Below, in pieces: positions 16,421 through 25,286 of a DNA stretch of 64,000 nucleotides. How positions within the stretch are numbered: position 1 is the first letter of the stretch; each line of letters starts with the position of its first letter. The position numbers and the translations under genes are program-made. Source of the DNA: an uncultured Oscillospiraceae bacterium (GTDB taxonomy: Bacteria; Bacillota; Clostridia; Oscillospirales; Acutalibacteraceae); contig URQB01000002.1 of NCBI GenBank assembly GCA_900549825.1, positions 62,001 to 126,000 of the forward strand, given 5' to 3'. The notes below the pieces were generated by a model, which saw only the letters and a list, made by a program, of their open reading frames with translations, did not search any database and was not told where the DNA came from.

Positions 16421-16918
16421 TCAGAGTTTGTCGTTGAATTTATACCCAATACCCCATATTGTTAAAATATATTCCGGCGCATCTGGATTTGGTTCAATCT
16501 TTTTGCGCAGCTTTCGGATGAAGGCCATGATATTGCTGTCATCCAGTAGATAGTCGTTTTCCCACACGGCCTGATAAATTTGTTCCTTTGTAAATACCTC
16601 ACCACGATTACGGGCCAAAAAATACAAAATATCGAACTCTTTTGGTGTTAACGAAATTTCTATTCCGTCACGAGTCACTTTTCTGGACTTTACATCAATC
16701 ATCAGTGCCCCACATTGGATCACATGATTTAGGAAAGTTGGCGCCGTTTCATCTTCAATCTCCAGCATAAGTGAACGGATCTCTCCCTGCATTAAGTGCT
16801 CAACTTCCTCTATCAATTCCATTTTTCCTTGCAGATCCGGTGCGGAGATTCGGAGCTTATCATGAAGCCATTGTACGAGAGAGGAATCCAAACTGACCAG
16901 ACCAATACTTTTTTTCAA
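16421..16918 (-). CDS. Winged-helix regulator lacking a receiver domain
   Basis: 165 aa. Residues ~75-162 are an OmpR-type DNA-binding domain (GIEISLTPKEFDILYFLARN, FTKEQIYQAVWENDY, RKLRKKIEPNPDAPEYILTI, WGIGYKF). The N-terminal ~70 residues have no phospho-acceptor Asp and are half the size of a receiver, so it is an orphan regulator, perhaps sensing directly or by protein contact. The start is TTG (GGGGG nine bases upstream). It follows mgtA2 by 17 bases and ends at a terminator, so it probably regulates its own operon. Confidence 0.85.
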   Translation of the reverse strand: MKKSIGLVSLDSSLVQWLHDKLRISAPDLQGKMELIEEVEHLMQGEIRSLMLEIEDETAPTFLNHVIQCGALMIDVKSRKVTRDGIEISLTPKEFDILYFLARNRGEVFTKEQIYQAVWENDYLLDDSNIMAFIRKLRKKIEPNPDAPEYILTIWGIGYKFNDKL

Positions 16919-16935
16919 GACAGATTCCCCCTTCC

Positions 16936-19590
16936 TTAAAGCAATTCATGATATTTCTTTACATACCACCTTTTTACCAGGGTCATCAACAGCAAGTATA
17001 GCAAGACGACAATGATTAGGAAGCCAAAGTAAATAACCGGTAAAGCGGTCAAGCCGATTAACTGACCAATCGGGGTAAATGTCAGAACAGTAAAAAATAG
17101 AATTCCAAGTGTTGTTACAACCAAAACCGGAACCGATGGCCGGCTTTGGAAAAGCGGGATCTTTTTCGTGCGGAGCAAATGCAGAATCAATACCTGTGTC
17201 CACATGGATTCCAAGAACCACCCTGTCTGGAATAAGGCGATAAACCTTGTCTGCGCATCTGTGCCGGACAAAGATGAAAAACTGCCGCCGCAAACCAAAG
17301 GGCAAAAAACAAAAAACAGAAAAATAAAGGTTAGAATATCAAAGAGCGAACTGATCGGGCCGAAGGACCGCATAAAGCGCCCCAATGTCCGGCCAGACCA
17401 TTCCAGTGGCCGGGAACAGGTATCCTCATCCACGTGATCCCAGGGGAGAACGAGGCAAAGCGTATCATAGAGCAGATTCAGCAACAGGAGCTGTACAGAA
17501 GTTATAGGAAAAAACGGGAGAAACACACTGGCAATCACAATAGATAAAATATTGCCAAAGTTGGAGGAAGCGGTAATCCGGATATATTTGGACATATTGG
17601 AAAACGCTTTCCGGCCCTCTAAAATCCCTTCTTCCAATACATTTAAGTCTTTTTTCAGCAGGACGACATCTACACTTTCCTTGACTGCTTCTGCCGCTGT
17701 ATCCACGGAAATCCCCACATCGGATTCCACAATGGCAGGCAGGTCGTTCATTCCATCTCCCAGAAAACCTACTGTATGCCCGTTTGCCTGTAAAGTCTGA
17801 ACAATGGTTACTTTTTGTTTTGGGGACAGTTCAGCAAAAACCATTGTGTTTTCAATGCGCATCGGCTGTTCGTCGCCCGTCAAAGCATCCACTTCTCTGC
17901 CGGTCAATACCTGCCCCGTGTCAATCCCTAAACGGCGACAGATGGAAACGGCGCCATCCCGCTGGTCGCCGGTCAGCACTTTGATGTGCACATGCAGATT
18001 TTTCAGCTTCTGAATGGCATCAGTGGCGGTCTTTTTGGGCGCATCAAAAAATGCCAGATACCCCAAGAGGGTCAAGTCCTGTTCGTCCTCGGCATTTAGC
18101 TGTTCTCGGTCGATTGGCTTATAAGCCACGGCCAGTACTTTCATGCCGTCTTCGAGCATTTCATCCACAACGGCGTGGACATTGGAAACCCCGTCGGCCT
18201 CCATGCAGCTGCGTTTCCCCTTGTATTCGATATAGCGGCAGCGGCGACACACCTCATCTACGCTGCCCTTGACTATCAGCAGATTGCCACTGTCGTTTTT
18301 TATAAGAACACTGACAAATTTTCTCTCATAGTCAAAGGGATGCTCGTCCAGTTTAGAATGCCGGGCGGCAAGTTGTGTAAAATGAGATTCTCGTTCCGGC
18401 ATCGCCTGATATTTCAGAATCGCTGTATCCAGATGGTTTGCAACACCGGTATGGTACAGACTGTTCAGATAGGCCAAATCCAAAACCTTGCCGCTTTCGT
18501 TCCCCAAAATATCCATATAGTATTCCAGCAGAATTGCATCTCCGGTCAAGGTGCCGGTTTTGTCCACACAGAGCACATCCATGCTGCCAAAGCCCTGCAT
18601 GGCATTGATATTTTTCACCACGGTCTGTTTTTGCCCCATGGCGGCGCTGCCTTTCGCAAGACAGGCGTTGACGACCATAGGTAGCATTTCCGGAGTCAGC
18701 CCGACAGCAACCGACAGTGCAAATAGAAACGCGGAAACCCAATTTCCCTTGGTCAGCCCGCAGGCGATAAAGACCACCGGAACCAATACCGCCATGAAAC
18801 GGATCAGCACCCATGCGATGGAGTTTGCGCCTTGATCAAATCGGTTTTTTCGGTTTGTCTTCGCCCCAGAAAACCCTCCGTAAACCGTATCCCGGCCTAC
18901 CGCTAGAACCACACCTTCTCCGGCTCCGCCAATTACAGCAGAACCCATGAACGCAATATTACTATATTCTCCATAAGACTGCGGTTTTTCAATGGACAAG
19001 ATTTCAACCTTTTTTTCCAGTATGGCGCTTTCACCAGAAATAACTGACTGTGATACAAACAAATCATTTGTCGCTGTCAAACGAACATCAGCTGGGATAC
19101 GGTCTCCTGCGGAGAGACGGACTGTATCACCAACTACCAGCTCTGAAGAAGAAATTTCAACCCATTTGCTGTCCCGGTGTACCGTTACACTGGAATGAAG
19201 TAAACTTGTCAGATGGTCTGCCACACGCTTTGACCGCATTTCCTGGATAAAACGCACAATTCCACTGATAAGCAACATGCACAGAATGATCAGCACTGTG
19301 GTCATATCCCGGCCCAAATTCGAAGCAAGCAACACGTCCGTAACAAAGGAAATGATCGCCAGAAAAAATAGAATAATTGTGAATGGATTTATAAAGGCTC
19401 TGCGCAGGCGATGCAGTACGGTATCTTTGGCTCGTCCAGTCAATAGATTACTGCCGTATTGCTGGCGGCTTTCTTCAACCTGCGCGTTGTCATACCCATC
19501 CTCAGAAATGTGGAAATCACGATACAATGCATCCGTTCCAGTATGCGCATAGTGAAGAACTCGTTGGTGGATTGAACTGCCATCTTTCAT
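16936..19590 (-). CDS. mgtA: Magnesium-translocating P-type ATPase (copy 2)
   Basis: 884 aa from the ATG at 19590 (GGAGGTG six bases upstream; the longer frame starts inside the ribosome site). It has SVISGESAILEKK (actuator loop), the phospho-Asp in DVLCVDKTGTLTGDAI, VKGSVDEVC and GDGMNDLPAIVE, and about ten membrane spans. It is clearly homologous to copy 1 but diverged along its whole length and lacks the basic N-terminus, so the two are paralogues, not a recent duplication. It heads a two-gene unit with the winged-helix regulator and has a very short 5' leader. Confidence 0.95.
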   Translation of the reverse strand: MKDGSSIHQRVLHYAHTGTDALYRDFHISEDGYDNAQVEESRQQYGSNLLTGRAKDTVLHRLRRAFINPFTIILFFLAIISFVTDVLLASNLGRDMTTVLIILCMLLISGIVRFIQEMRSKRVADHLTSLLHSSVTVHRDSKWVEISSSELVVGDTVRLSAGDRIPADVRLTATNDLFVSQSVISGESAILEKKVEILSIEKPQSYGEYSNIAFMGSAVIGGAGEGVVLAVGRDTVYGGFSGAKTNRKNRFDQGANSIAWVLIRFMAVLVPVVFIACGLTKGNWVSAFLFALSVAVGLTPEMLPMVVNACLAKGSAAMGQKQTVVKNINAMQGFGSMDVLCVDKTGTLTGDAILLEYYMDILGNESGKVLDLAYLNSLYHTGVANHLDTAILKYQAMPERESHFTQLAARHSKLDEHPFDYERKFVSVLIKNDSGNLLIVKGSVDEVCRRCRYIEYKGKRSCMEADGVSNVHAVVDEMLEDGMKVLAVAYKPIDREQLNAEDEQDLTLLGYLAFFDAPKKTATDAIQKLKNLHVHIKVLTGDQRDGAVSICRRLGIDTGQVLTGREVDALTGDEQPMRIENTMVFAELSPKQKVTIVQTLQANGHTVGFLGDGMNDLPAIVESDVGISVDTAAEAVKESVDVVLLKKDLNVLEEGILEGRKAFSNMSKYIRITASSNFGNILSIVIASVFLPFFPITSVQLLLLNLLYDTLCLVLPWDHVDEDTCSRPLEWSGRTLGRFMRSFGPISSLFDILTFIFLFFVFCPLVCGGSFSSLSGTDAQTRFIALFQTGWFLESMWTQVLILHLLRTKKIPLFQSRPSVPVLVVTTLGILFFTVLTFTPIGQLIGLTALPVIYFGFLIIVVLLYLLLMTLVKRWYVKKYHELL

Positions 19591-19614
19591 CCGTTTCACC
19601 TCCAAATATTATTT

Positions 19615-19623
19615 ATTATACCA
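19615..19623 (-). promoter_or_regulatory. Extended -10 promoter of mgtA2
   Basis: TGGTATAAT on the minus strand is an extended -10 box, 25 bases before the ATG; no good -35 is present, so an activator may be needed. There is no room for a leader ORF or riboswitch, unlike mgtA1. Confidence 0.55.
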
Positions 19624-19900
19624 TAGAAAGATATACTCCGGCCCAACTCAAACCTTGCTTTTTTCTTGTTTCTACGCAAATTGGCAAGCAATGCAAACAT
19701 GTACATGCTTTGCGATTTTGGCAGGTAAAATCCTGCCAAAATACTTGTTGAGGGATACCCCCAAAGCCCCCAAAATCGCCACCTTCGGTGACGGCTACGC
19801 GTCCTGCGGACACTGAAAAATTTGAAATAAGCAAAAGAAAAACTCTATGTAAATGGTTAAGCCCATTCACATAGAGTTTCCTTGTTTCCCGTTTACTTGG
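19624..19900. other. Non-coding mobile-element sequence at the island edge
   Basis: About 280 bases between mgtA2 and the gldA terminator. It contains a perfect hairpin ATTTTGGCAGG-N6-CCTGCCAAAAT (19715-19742) and C-runs resembling the non-coding ends of clostridial conjugative elements. An open minus frame of 95 codons here lacks a ribosome site and is probably not a gene. Confidence 0.5.
19840..19879 (-). terminator. Terminator downstream of gldA
   Basis: AAACTCTATGTAAATGG pairs with CCATTCACATAGAGTTT (16 of 17); on the minus strand TTTTTCTTTT follows. Confidence 0.78.
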
Positions 19901-19987
19901 CATAGTCAGTATTTTTGCAATACTTCTTTATGCTCCTCTGCCATATCAGCATGCCCCTTTTGATTATTGCATTGGCTGTTTTTCCGC

Positions 19988-21091
19988 TTAAGAATGAATC
20001 TCCTTGTATTTTCTGCCGATCGCGTCTGCGCCGAGAATCGCATCATAGACCGCGTCGGGCGTCACGGCAAAAGGCATGTTGCCCAGCGTATCCCCGGGCG
20101 CGCAGGCAAGCTCTGCGACGGCGCGGATCTGCTCTGGCCTGATTTCTGTGATGCCGAGATCGGCAAGCGTCGTGGGCAGGCCGACGTCTGTGCAGAAACG
20201 GACGACCTCCTGAATCTGCGTATTGGCTTCATCCTCGAGCACAAGCTGGACGAGCGTGCCGAAGGCAACCTTCTCGCCGTGATAGAATGAATGGGTTTCC
20301 GAAATGACGGTAAAGCCATTGTGGATCGCGTGCGCGCCGGCAAGGCCACCGCTTTCAAAGCCGATGCCGGACAGATATGTATTGGCCTCCACGATATTTT
20401 CCAACGCCTTGGTACAGGCGCCCGCCTTCGCGGCAACGGCGGCCTTGCGCCCGTCGGCCATCAGGGTATCATAGCAGAGCCGCGCGAGCGCCATGGCAGC
20501 CAGCGTTGTTTTTCCGCCGACGCAGTTTGTCGCGTTGGAGCGCTGGCAGGCGCGCGCCTCAAAATAGGTCGCAAGCGCATCGCCCATGCCGGAGACGAGC
20601 AGGCGGGCGGGGGCTTTACTGACGATTTCGGTGTCCACCAGGACGATGTTTGGGCTCGCCGGAAGGAAGAGATACCGGTCGAAAACGCCGTCATCCGTGT
20701 AAATGACGGAAAGGGCGCTGCAGGGCGCGTCCGTGGAGGCGATCGTCGGGACGATCACCACGGGGCAGTCCGCGTAGTGGGCGGCTGCTTTGGCGGTATC
20801 ATGCGCTTTTCCGCCGCCGATGCCGACAATCAGGTCGCAGCCGGATTTCTGGAAATCGGCCACCACGCGGTCGATCTCGCTTTGGCAGCATTCGCCGTGA
20901 AACGCCTCATAAAATGCGGTGCAGTCCGACCCGGAGATGCTTTCGCCAATCGAGGGCGCAACGCGTTTTTGCCCGGAGGATGTGGTGAGGATAAACATCT
21001 TTTTGCCGAGCATTTCAACATGCTGGCGAAGGTTCCGCAGCTCGCCCTTGCCTTGGATATATCTGGTGGGACTTGCAATGATGTTTGCCAT
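19988..21091 (-). CDS. gldA: Glycerol dehydrogenase
   Basis: 367 aa, iron-type (family III) alcohol dehydrogenase fold. NAD binding by GIGGGKAHDTAKA (residues ~92-104) and the SGMGDALATYFEA segment match GldA. The metal ligands are the Asp in GMGDA and the two His in GGLAGAHAIHNG and HSFYHGEKV. It oxidises glycerol to dihydroxyacetone with NAD+, or works in reverse during fermentation. It stands alone, with its own promoter and terminator; no dha kinase genes are near. Confidence 0.93.
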   Translation of the reverse strand: MANIIASPTRYIQGKGELRNLRQHVEMLGKKMFILTTSSGQKRVAPSIGESISGSDCTAFYEAFHGECCQSEIDRVVADFQKSGCDLIVGIGGGKAHDTAKAAAHYADCPVVIVPTIASTDAPCSALSVIYTDDGVFDRYLFLPASPNIVLVDTEIVSKAPARLLVSGMGDALATYFEARACQRSNATNCVGGKTTLAAMALARLCYDTLMADGRKAAVAAKAGACTKALENIVEANTYLSGIGFESGGLAGAHAIHNGFTVISETHSFYHGEKVAFGTLVQLVLEDEANTQIQEVVRFCTDVGLPTTLADLGITEIRPEQIRAVAELACAPGDTLGNMPFAVTPDAVYDAILGADAIGRKYKEIHS

Positions 21092-21166
21092 AAAAAACCA
21101 TCCTTTCTGAAAAAGCCGGAGCTTCGGCTTTTAATTGTCTATTTTTTATCAATCCTGATCGCCTCT

Positions 21167-21195
21167 ATTATACTGCATGTCCATACCGTCCGCAA
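21167..21195 (-). promoter_or_regulatory. gldA promoter
   Basis: Minus strand: TTGCGG (21190-21195), 17-bp spacer, TATAAT (21167-21172). Confidence 0.65.
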
Positions 21196-21208
21196 GACAA
21201 AACGGTAC

Positions 21209-21262
21209 AAAAAAGGCAGGCAGCCGGAACGGTCCTTTTACGCGCCAGCTGCCAGCTTTTTT
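21209..21262 (-). terminator. Terminator of the TVP38 gene
   Basis: AAAAAAGGCAGGCAGC pairs with GCTGCCAGCTTTTTT; A/T runs on both sides allow both directions. The minus-strand arm begins at the stop codon of the TVP38 gene. Confidence 0.75.
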
Positions 21263-21950
21263 ATTTGTTATCACTGTGCGGTTTCCTTTTCCGGATCCAG
21301 CGCCGGACAAGATAAACTACGACCCCGATGGGGATTGCCACCACACATGCGGTCACTACAAAGCGCATAGGGATCAGATCGTAGATTTGATCCCCCAAAA
21401 TCGTAAAGACGATCACGCGGGGGGCAAGCCCCAAAAGCGACATCAGGACATAGAGCGGAAAATGCCGCGGCTTTGTGAATGCGCCGAAAAAGAGGCTGGT
21501 AAAGTCGATCGGAAAGGCGGGCACGAACCGGACGAGGAAGATAAAGCCCGGCTTATCCTGCAGATCGAGGCTTAAAAGCTTCTCTCCACCCTTGTTTTTG
21601 CGCAGGAGCTGTTCCACCCGGGGCCCGCCGAGGAAGCGCCCCAGCAGGTAAGTGGTGCAGACCTCCAGCAGGATGCCGCCCATATTGATCAGGCAGGCCG
21701 TGGGCCAATTGAATGCCATGCCGATGGACACATAGATCAGCGACGCGGGGATAACAAACAAAACGGACTTGACCAAATAGACGCCGAAAAGCATCAAAAC
21801 AGCCGCGGCGAAATTTGGCGCCAGCTCGACGAGCGCGCGCATATCAATGTGCGTCAGCCTTTCGTAATTGAAGATGATGATAAGGAGGATGAGCAGTGCA
21901 ACGCAGACGCGCGCCGCGACAGCAAGGTTTTCTTTGGTTTTAGCAGTCAT
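21261..21950 (-). CDS. TVP38/TMEM64 (VTT domain) family membrane protein
   Basis: About 229 aa from the ATG at 21950. An upstream in-frame ATG at 21989 would be only ~10 bases from the predicted transcription start and lacks a ribosome site. Six hydrophobic segments surround the VTT core (LEVCTTYLLGRFLG, FIFLVRFVPAFPIDFTSLFF, GLAPRVIVFTILGD). Family members act in membrane homeostasis and lipid transport; DedA relatives flip undecaprenyl phosphate. The Arg in LVRFVPAFP is the residue typical of the family. Confidence 0.88.
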   Translation of the reverse strand: MTAKTKENLAVAARVCVALLILLIIIFNYERLTHIDMRALVELAPNFAAAVLMLFGVYLVKSVLFVIPASLIYVSIGMAFNWPTACLINMGGILLEVCTTYLLGRFLGGPRVEQLLRKNKGGEKLLSLDLQDKPGFIFLVRFVPAFPIDFTSLFFGAFTKPRHFPLYVLMSLLGLAPRVIVFTILGDQIYDLIPMRFVVTACVVAIPIGVVVYLVRRWIRKRKPHSDNK

Positions 21951-22006
21951 ATGGAACACTTCTCTCTCCGCAGGAGCCTGCGATATCATTGCCGTACAGA
22001 TAAATT

Positions 22007-22035
22007 ATTATACCGGGGAACCAGGCAGAATGCAA
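22007..22035 (-). promoter_or_regulatory. Promoter of the TVP38 gene
   Basis: Minus strand: TTGCAT (22030-22035), 17-bp spacer, TATAAT (22007-22012). Confidence 0.65.
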
Positions 22036-22084
22036 GCGAGAATGCCGGGCGCCGGATTAAATTTGTGTTTCTGCATGGGAACGC

Positions 22085-22114
22085 TTGACAAACGAAAAGA
22101 AATGCAAGTAAAAT
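22085..22114 (+). promoter_or_regulatory. Promoter of the secreted phosphatase gene
   Basis: TTGACA (22085-22090), 18-bp spacer, TAAAAT (22109-22114); divergent from the TVP38 promoter. Confidence 0.65.
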
Positions 22115-22154
22115 TGGTTTATAAACAGGGATGTGTGGAAAGGAGCAGGTATCC

Positions 22155-23618
22155 ATGAAGAAGCGATCGTTCAGAAAGGCTGCCCTGAGCCTCTTGCTCG
22201 CGGCAATCCTGCTGGTCACTCCTGCCGCGCCAGCCGCTTATGCGGCGGGCGGCGGCATCGCAGAGCGGGTCGTCGTCACGTTTAACGGCGATGCGCAGAC
22301 ACAGAGGGGGATCAGCTGGTTTACCGTGGAGAAGACGCGTGCCGACGTGCAGGTGATAAAAGCATCGGAGTTTGACGGCACATTCCTGAACTCCACAGCC
22401 TATGAGGGCGCCACCAGCTATTACCGGGGGAAATATGCGCACCGCGCCGTTCTGGACGGGCTGGAGCCGGGCACCGAATATGTTTACCGCGCGGGAGACA
22501 GGGACCTTGGGCTCTGGAGCGAAACGGGGACCTTTGTAACCGACGCGGGCCAGGATTCCGCCTTCTCGTTCCTCGCCATCGCGGACGTGCAGGCGGGCAG
22601 TGAGGAGAATTTCCAGAAGGCGGGCGAGCTGCTCGACAAGGGCTTTGAAACGGTACCGGATGCACAATTCGTCGCCAATATGGGTGATTTTATCAACGAC
22701 TGCAACAATGAACAGTGGGATATGTACTTCCGCAATTTTGAGCGCCACCATCTGCGCGCGACGCTCGCGCCGGTATCCGGCAACCATGACGGCGTGCCGA
22801 GCTGGTTCCGGTATCAGTTCCCTGTGTCCGCGGCGGAGCCGTCTTTGGGCCTGACAGGCGACTATTATTCCTTCGATTACGGCAATGCGCATTTCGCCGT
22901 GCTCAATACCAACGATATGTTCCCCATGACGAGCGCGCAGGTCAACTGGCTGCGCAATGATATGCGGGCCTCCGGCGCGGACTGGAAGATCGTCATGATG
23001 CACCGCTCACTGTATTCGGCGGGAAAGAATTACAATAAGCCGGATACAATGATCATGCACAACCGTCTTGTACCGGTCATGGATGAGTTGGGGATCGACC
23101 TTGTGCTGGCGGGGCACGACCATATGTATTTCCGCACCAAGCAGATGCTGGGCGACCAGGCGCAGGAAGCGACCTATATCCAGGAGGTCTACAACGGCGA
23201 GACGGTCACCTTCGCCGATAACCCGCAGGGGACGACCTACGTATTACCCAATACGGCCGGGACCAAGCGCTACCCCGTGCACACAGAGACCTTCCAGAAG
23301 ATCCTTGATGCCGGAGAGGTTGTCATGCAGCCGGGCCGCCCCGTGTTTGCAGGGATCACTGTCGATGGGGATAAGCTGATTTACAACGCCTATGCCTACG
23401 ACATCGACGGGACGAAGGAAATCGAGCGTATCGACAGCTATGCGATCAAAAAGACCCTGAGCGATGAGCCTCCTGCGCCGTTTGAGCCGGATTCGACAGA
23501 TTACGCCTCCCTGTGGCGGCAGGATCTGAGCAATCTCGTCACGCTGCTGATCCGGGCTGTTTTTGACTACTGCGTCCTGATCCCGCAGCTGATCCGCGAT
23601 GCGATTGGGAACGGATAA
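22155..23618 (+). CDS. Secreted metallophosphoesterase (purple acid phosphatase-like)
   Basis: 487 aa from the ATG at 22155 (AAAGGAG upstream). A Sec signal peptide (KKRSFRKAALSLLLAAILLV then AAYAA) is followed by an Fn3-like N-terminal domain (~30-125) with the LEPGTEYVYRAGD turn and a calcineurin-like catalytic domain. Metal ligands: D in AIADVQ, GDF in NMGDFIND, NHD in SGNHDGV, the H in MMHRSLYS and GHDHMYF. It probably hydrolyses phosphate esters outside the cell. The C-terminus (ALIRAVFDYCVLIPQLIRD-like hydrophobic segment) may tether it to the membrane. Confidence 0.88.
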   Translation: MKKRSFRKAALSLLLAAILLVTPAAPAAYAAGGGIAERVVVTFNGDAQTQRGISWFTVEKTRADVQVIKASEFDGTFLNSTAYEGATSYYRGKYAHRAVLDGLEPGTEYVYRAGDRDLGLWSETGTFVTDAGQDSAFSFLAIADVQAGSEENFQKAGELLDKGFETVPDAQFVANMGDFINDCNNEQWDMYFRNFERHHLRATLAPVSGNHDGVPSWFRYQFPVSAAEPSLGLTGDYYSFDYGNAHFAVLNTNDMFPMTSAQVNWLRNDMRASGADWKIVMMHRSLYSAGKNYNKPDTMIMHNRLVPVMDELGIDLVLAGHDHMYFRTKQMLGDQAQEATYIQEVYNGETVTFADNPQGTTYVLPNTAGTKRYPVHTETFQKILDAGEVVMQPGRPVFAGITVDGDKLIYNAYAYDIDGTKEIERIDSYAIKKTLSDEPPAPFEPDSTDYASLWRQDLSNLVTLLIRAVFDYCVLIPQLIRDAIGNG

Positions 23619-23721
23619 TCGAGAGAAACGGATTGATTCAGGGGCAAACGGCGCGGGCGTTTTGGCTGCGTCGTTTGTTTTTAGGGGATCCATTCGCAAT
23701 TCCGTGAGCGCAGGAAAAGGC

Positions 23722-23754
23722 AAAGGGCAAGCCGTGCACGGGCCTGCCCTTTTT
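23722..23754. terminator. Bidirectional terminator between convergent genes
   Basis: AAAGGGCA / TGCCCTTT with an inner GCCCG-type stem and T-runs on both strands; it serves the phosphatase (plus) and the lipoprotein (minus). Confidence 0.75.
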
Positions 23755-23777
23755 ACCTCTTGCATATTGATACCGGC

Positions 23778-25100
23778 TTACGAAATTTGATTAAAAAGCT
23801 GATGCAGTTTTTCTTTTGGCAGCAGGAATTGCTTCTGTTTTAATACATCATATTTGCTCTCGCAATAGGTGGCCAGCAGGTCACCGTTCGACAATGCCTG
23901 CAATCCAACAAAATAGGGGTTTTCAAGGGGGATGGGGAAATTGGCCGCTTTTATTTTGCCGCTATCTACTTCAATGGCATAGAGTGGGCACTCTTTTTCT
24001 TTTAATGTGTCGTCGTCATTCACATTACTTTCTATAAAAAAAATATAAGTGCTGTTTTGTGATTCTGAATCGGCTGTGGAAATCGCGTAGGAAACATTTC
24101 CGTCCGCGCCTTTCATGATCAATTCAATTCCGTCTTCCGTTCTTTTGCAAATGTAGGCCGTCAGGCTTTCGTAGGTACGAAAAACGATATAATCGCCGAC
24201 AAGCCAAAATTCCAGAGGCTGCTCCTCGCCAATAATGTTTTCAAAGCCCGGTACCGCTTCTGTTTCCAGCAGTTTACCATTTTTATCATAGTGATAGAAA
24301 AAAAACTTGTATGCGCCGGAAATCCGGCGGCGGCCAAAGCCGTAAATTTCTCCGTCTTTCACGGCGAACCGTTCGATCAACGTGCCTTCACTATCCGTCC
24401 AATCCACGTCGTTTTCATATTCTTCACGAACGATCTCTTTTTTTGTTCCATCCAGGTTATAAATTGTAGCGACTGTTAATGTCGCATATTCGATTTTTTC
24501 CGATGGCGCTTTCACGACATAGTAAGAAAGAAAATGCTCTTCATCAATTTTGCATAGATAGATGAGAGGTGAATTCAACTTGAATTCATCGACTATTTCT
24601 ACCTTGCCTGTGTTGCAGTCGATTCGTGTCAGCTTCATATCGTGCCCGTCTTCTTCTTCAAATTGGGAGGTATAGCTTCTCCATTCATATAAATATCGGT
24701 CTTTGAGTATGACATAGGAACCTGAACCAACCTGCCAATATGGAAAATTTTTAGGGTATGTTAAAGATGTATCCTTATTTGAATCAACTTCAACCAATAA
24801 TTCTTTGTCATCTATTTCTTGCCTTTCTGCATTATATTTTGATTTTATCCCCCAATACTGTTTCCCAATCTTATCCATAATGACAAAGCTGGTGTTGCTT
24901 TTTTTGAGCGCATCTTGAAAGATTGAATCCCAATTTGAGTTGAATATGTTGATGCTTGGGAATATAACACTTTGTTTCTGAACATCTTCATTCGTTGCAG
25001 CCAGTGTGGATTGTTCGTTTCCCAGCGGTTTTTGTTCATCAGAACAACCACATAATAATAGCATTAAAAATATAAGGAATACACATAATGTTTTTCTCAT
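23778..25100 (-). CDS. Uncharacterised lipoprotein
   Basis: 440 aa from the ATG at 25100 (GAAGGG upstream; an in-frame ATG five codons earlier is possible). The lipobox LLLCGCSD gives lipidation at the Cys near residue 19. The rest alternates short beta-type stretches (DRYLYEWRSYTSQFEEEDGH, FYHYDKNGKLLETEAVPGF), which resembles a beta-propeller or WD-like surface protein. I know no family for it. The codon use is more AT-rich than the backbone. A perfect 11-bp inverted repeat lies in its leader. Confidence 0.75.
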   Translation of the reverse strand: MRKTLCVFLIFLMLLLCGCSDEQKPLGNEQSTLAATNEDVQKQSVIFPSINIFNSNWDSIFQDALKKSNTSFVIMDKIGKQYWGIKSKYNAERQEIDDKELLVEVDSNKDTSLTYPKNFPYWQVGSGSYVILKDRYLYEWRSYTSQFEEEDGHDMKLTRIDCNTGKVEIVDEFKLNSPLIYLCKIDEEHFLSYYVVKAPSEKIEYATLTVATIYNLDGTKKEIVREEYENDVDWTDSEGTLIERFAVKDGEIYGFGRRRISGAYKFFFYHYDKNGKLLETEAVPGFENIIGEEQPLEFWLVGDYIVFRTYESLTAYICKRTEDGIELIMKGADGNVSYAISTADSESQNSTYIFFIESNVNDDDTLKEKECPLYAIEVDSGKIKAANFPIPLENPYFVGLQALSNGDLLATYCESKYDVLKQKQFLLPKEKLHQLFNQIS

Positions 25101-25120
25101 AACGAACCCTTCCATTCATT

Positions 25121-25174
25121 AGCACCTCGTCGGTATTATGGTATCGTTGCTTTCAATGGACTAGACGAGGTGCT
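25121..25174. promoter_or_regulatory. 11-bp inverted repeat in the lipoprotein leader
   Basis: AGCACCTCGTC (25121-25131) and GACGAGGTGCT (25164-25174) are perfectly complementary, 32 bases apart. On the minus transcript the 3' arm contains GAGGTG, a possible ribosome site for the upstream ATG, so pairing would hide it. Confidence 0.5.
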
Positions 25175-25286
25175 ATTCCTATCAGTTGGGGCCATTGTAA
25201 AGGTGTCAGCTATACTTGATCGTTGTCTCAAAGGGTATCATGGAGAGTGTCCTGGTAAAAAGAGTGTTCTTATTTCCTAAATTATG

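Noticed and set aside
19616..19903. 95-codon minus frame in the mobile-element spacer
   Set aside because: Starts inside a terminator hairpin and runs through the mgtA2 promoter; composition is non-coding.
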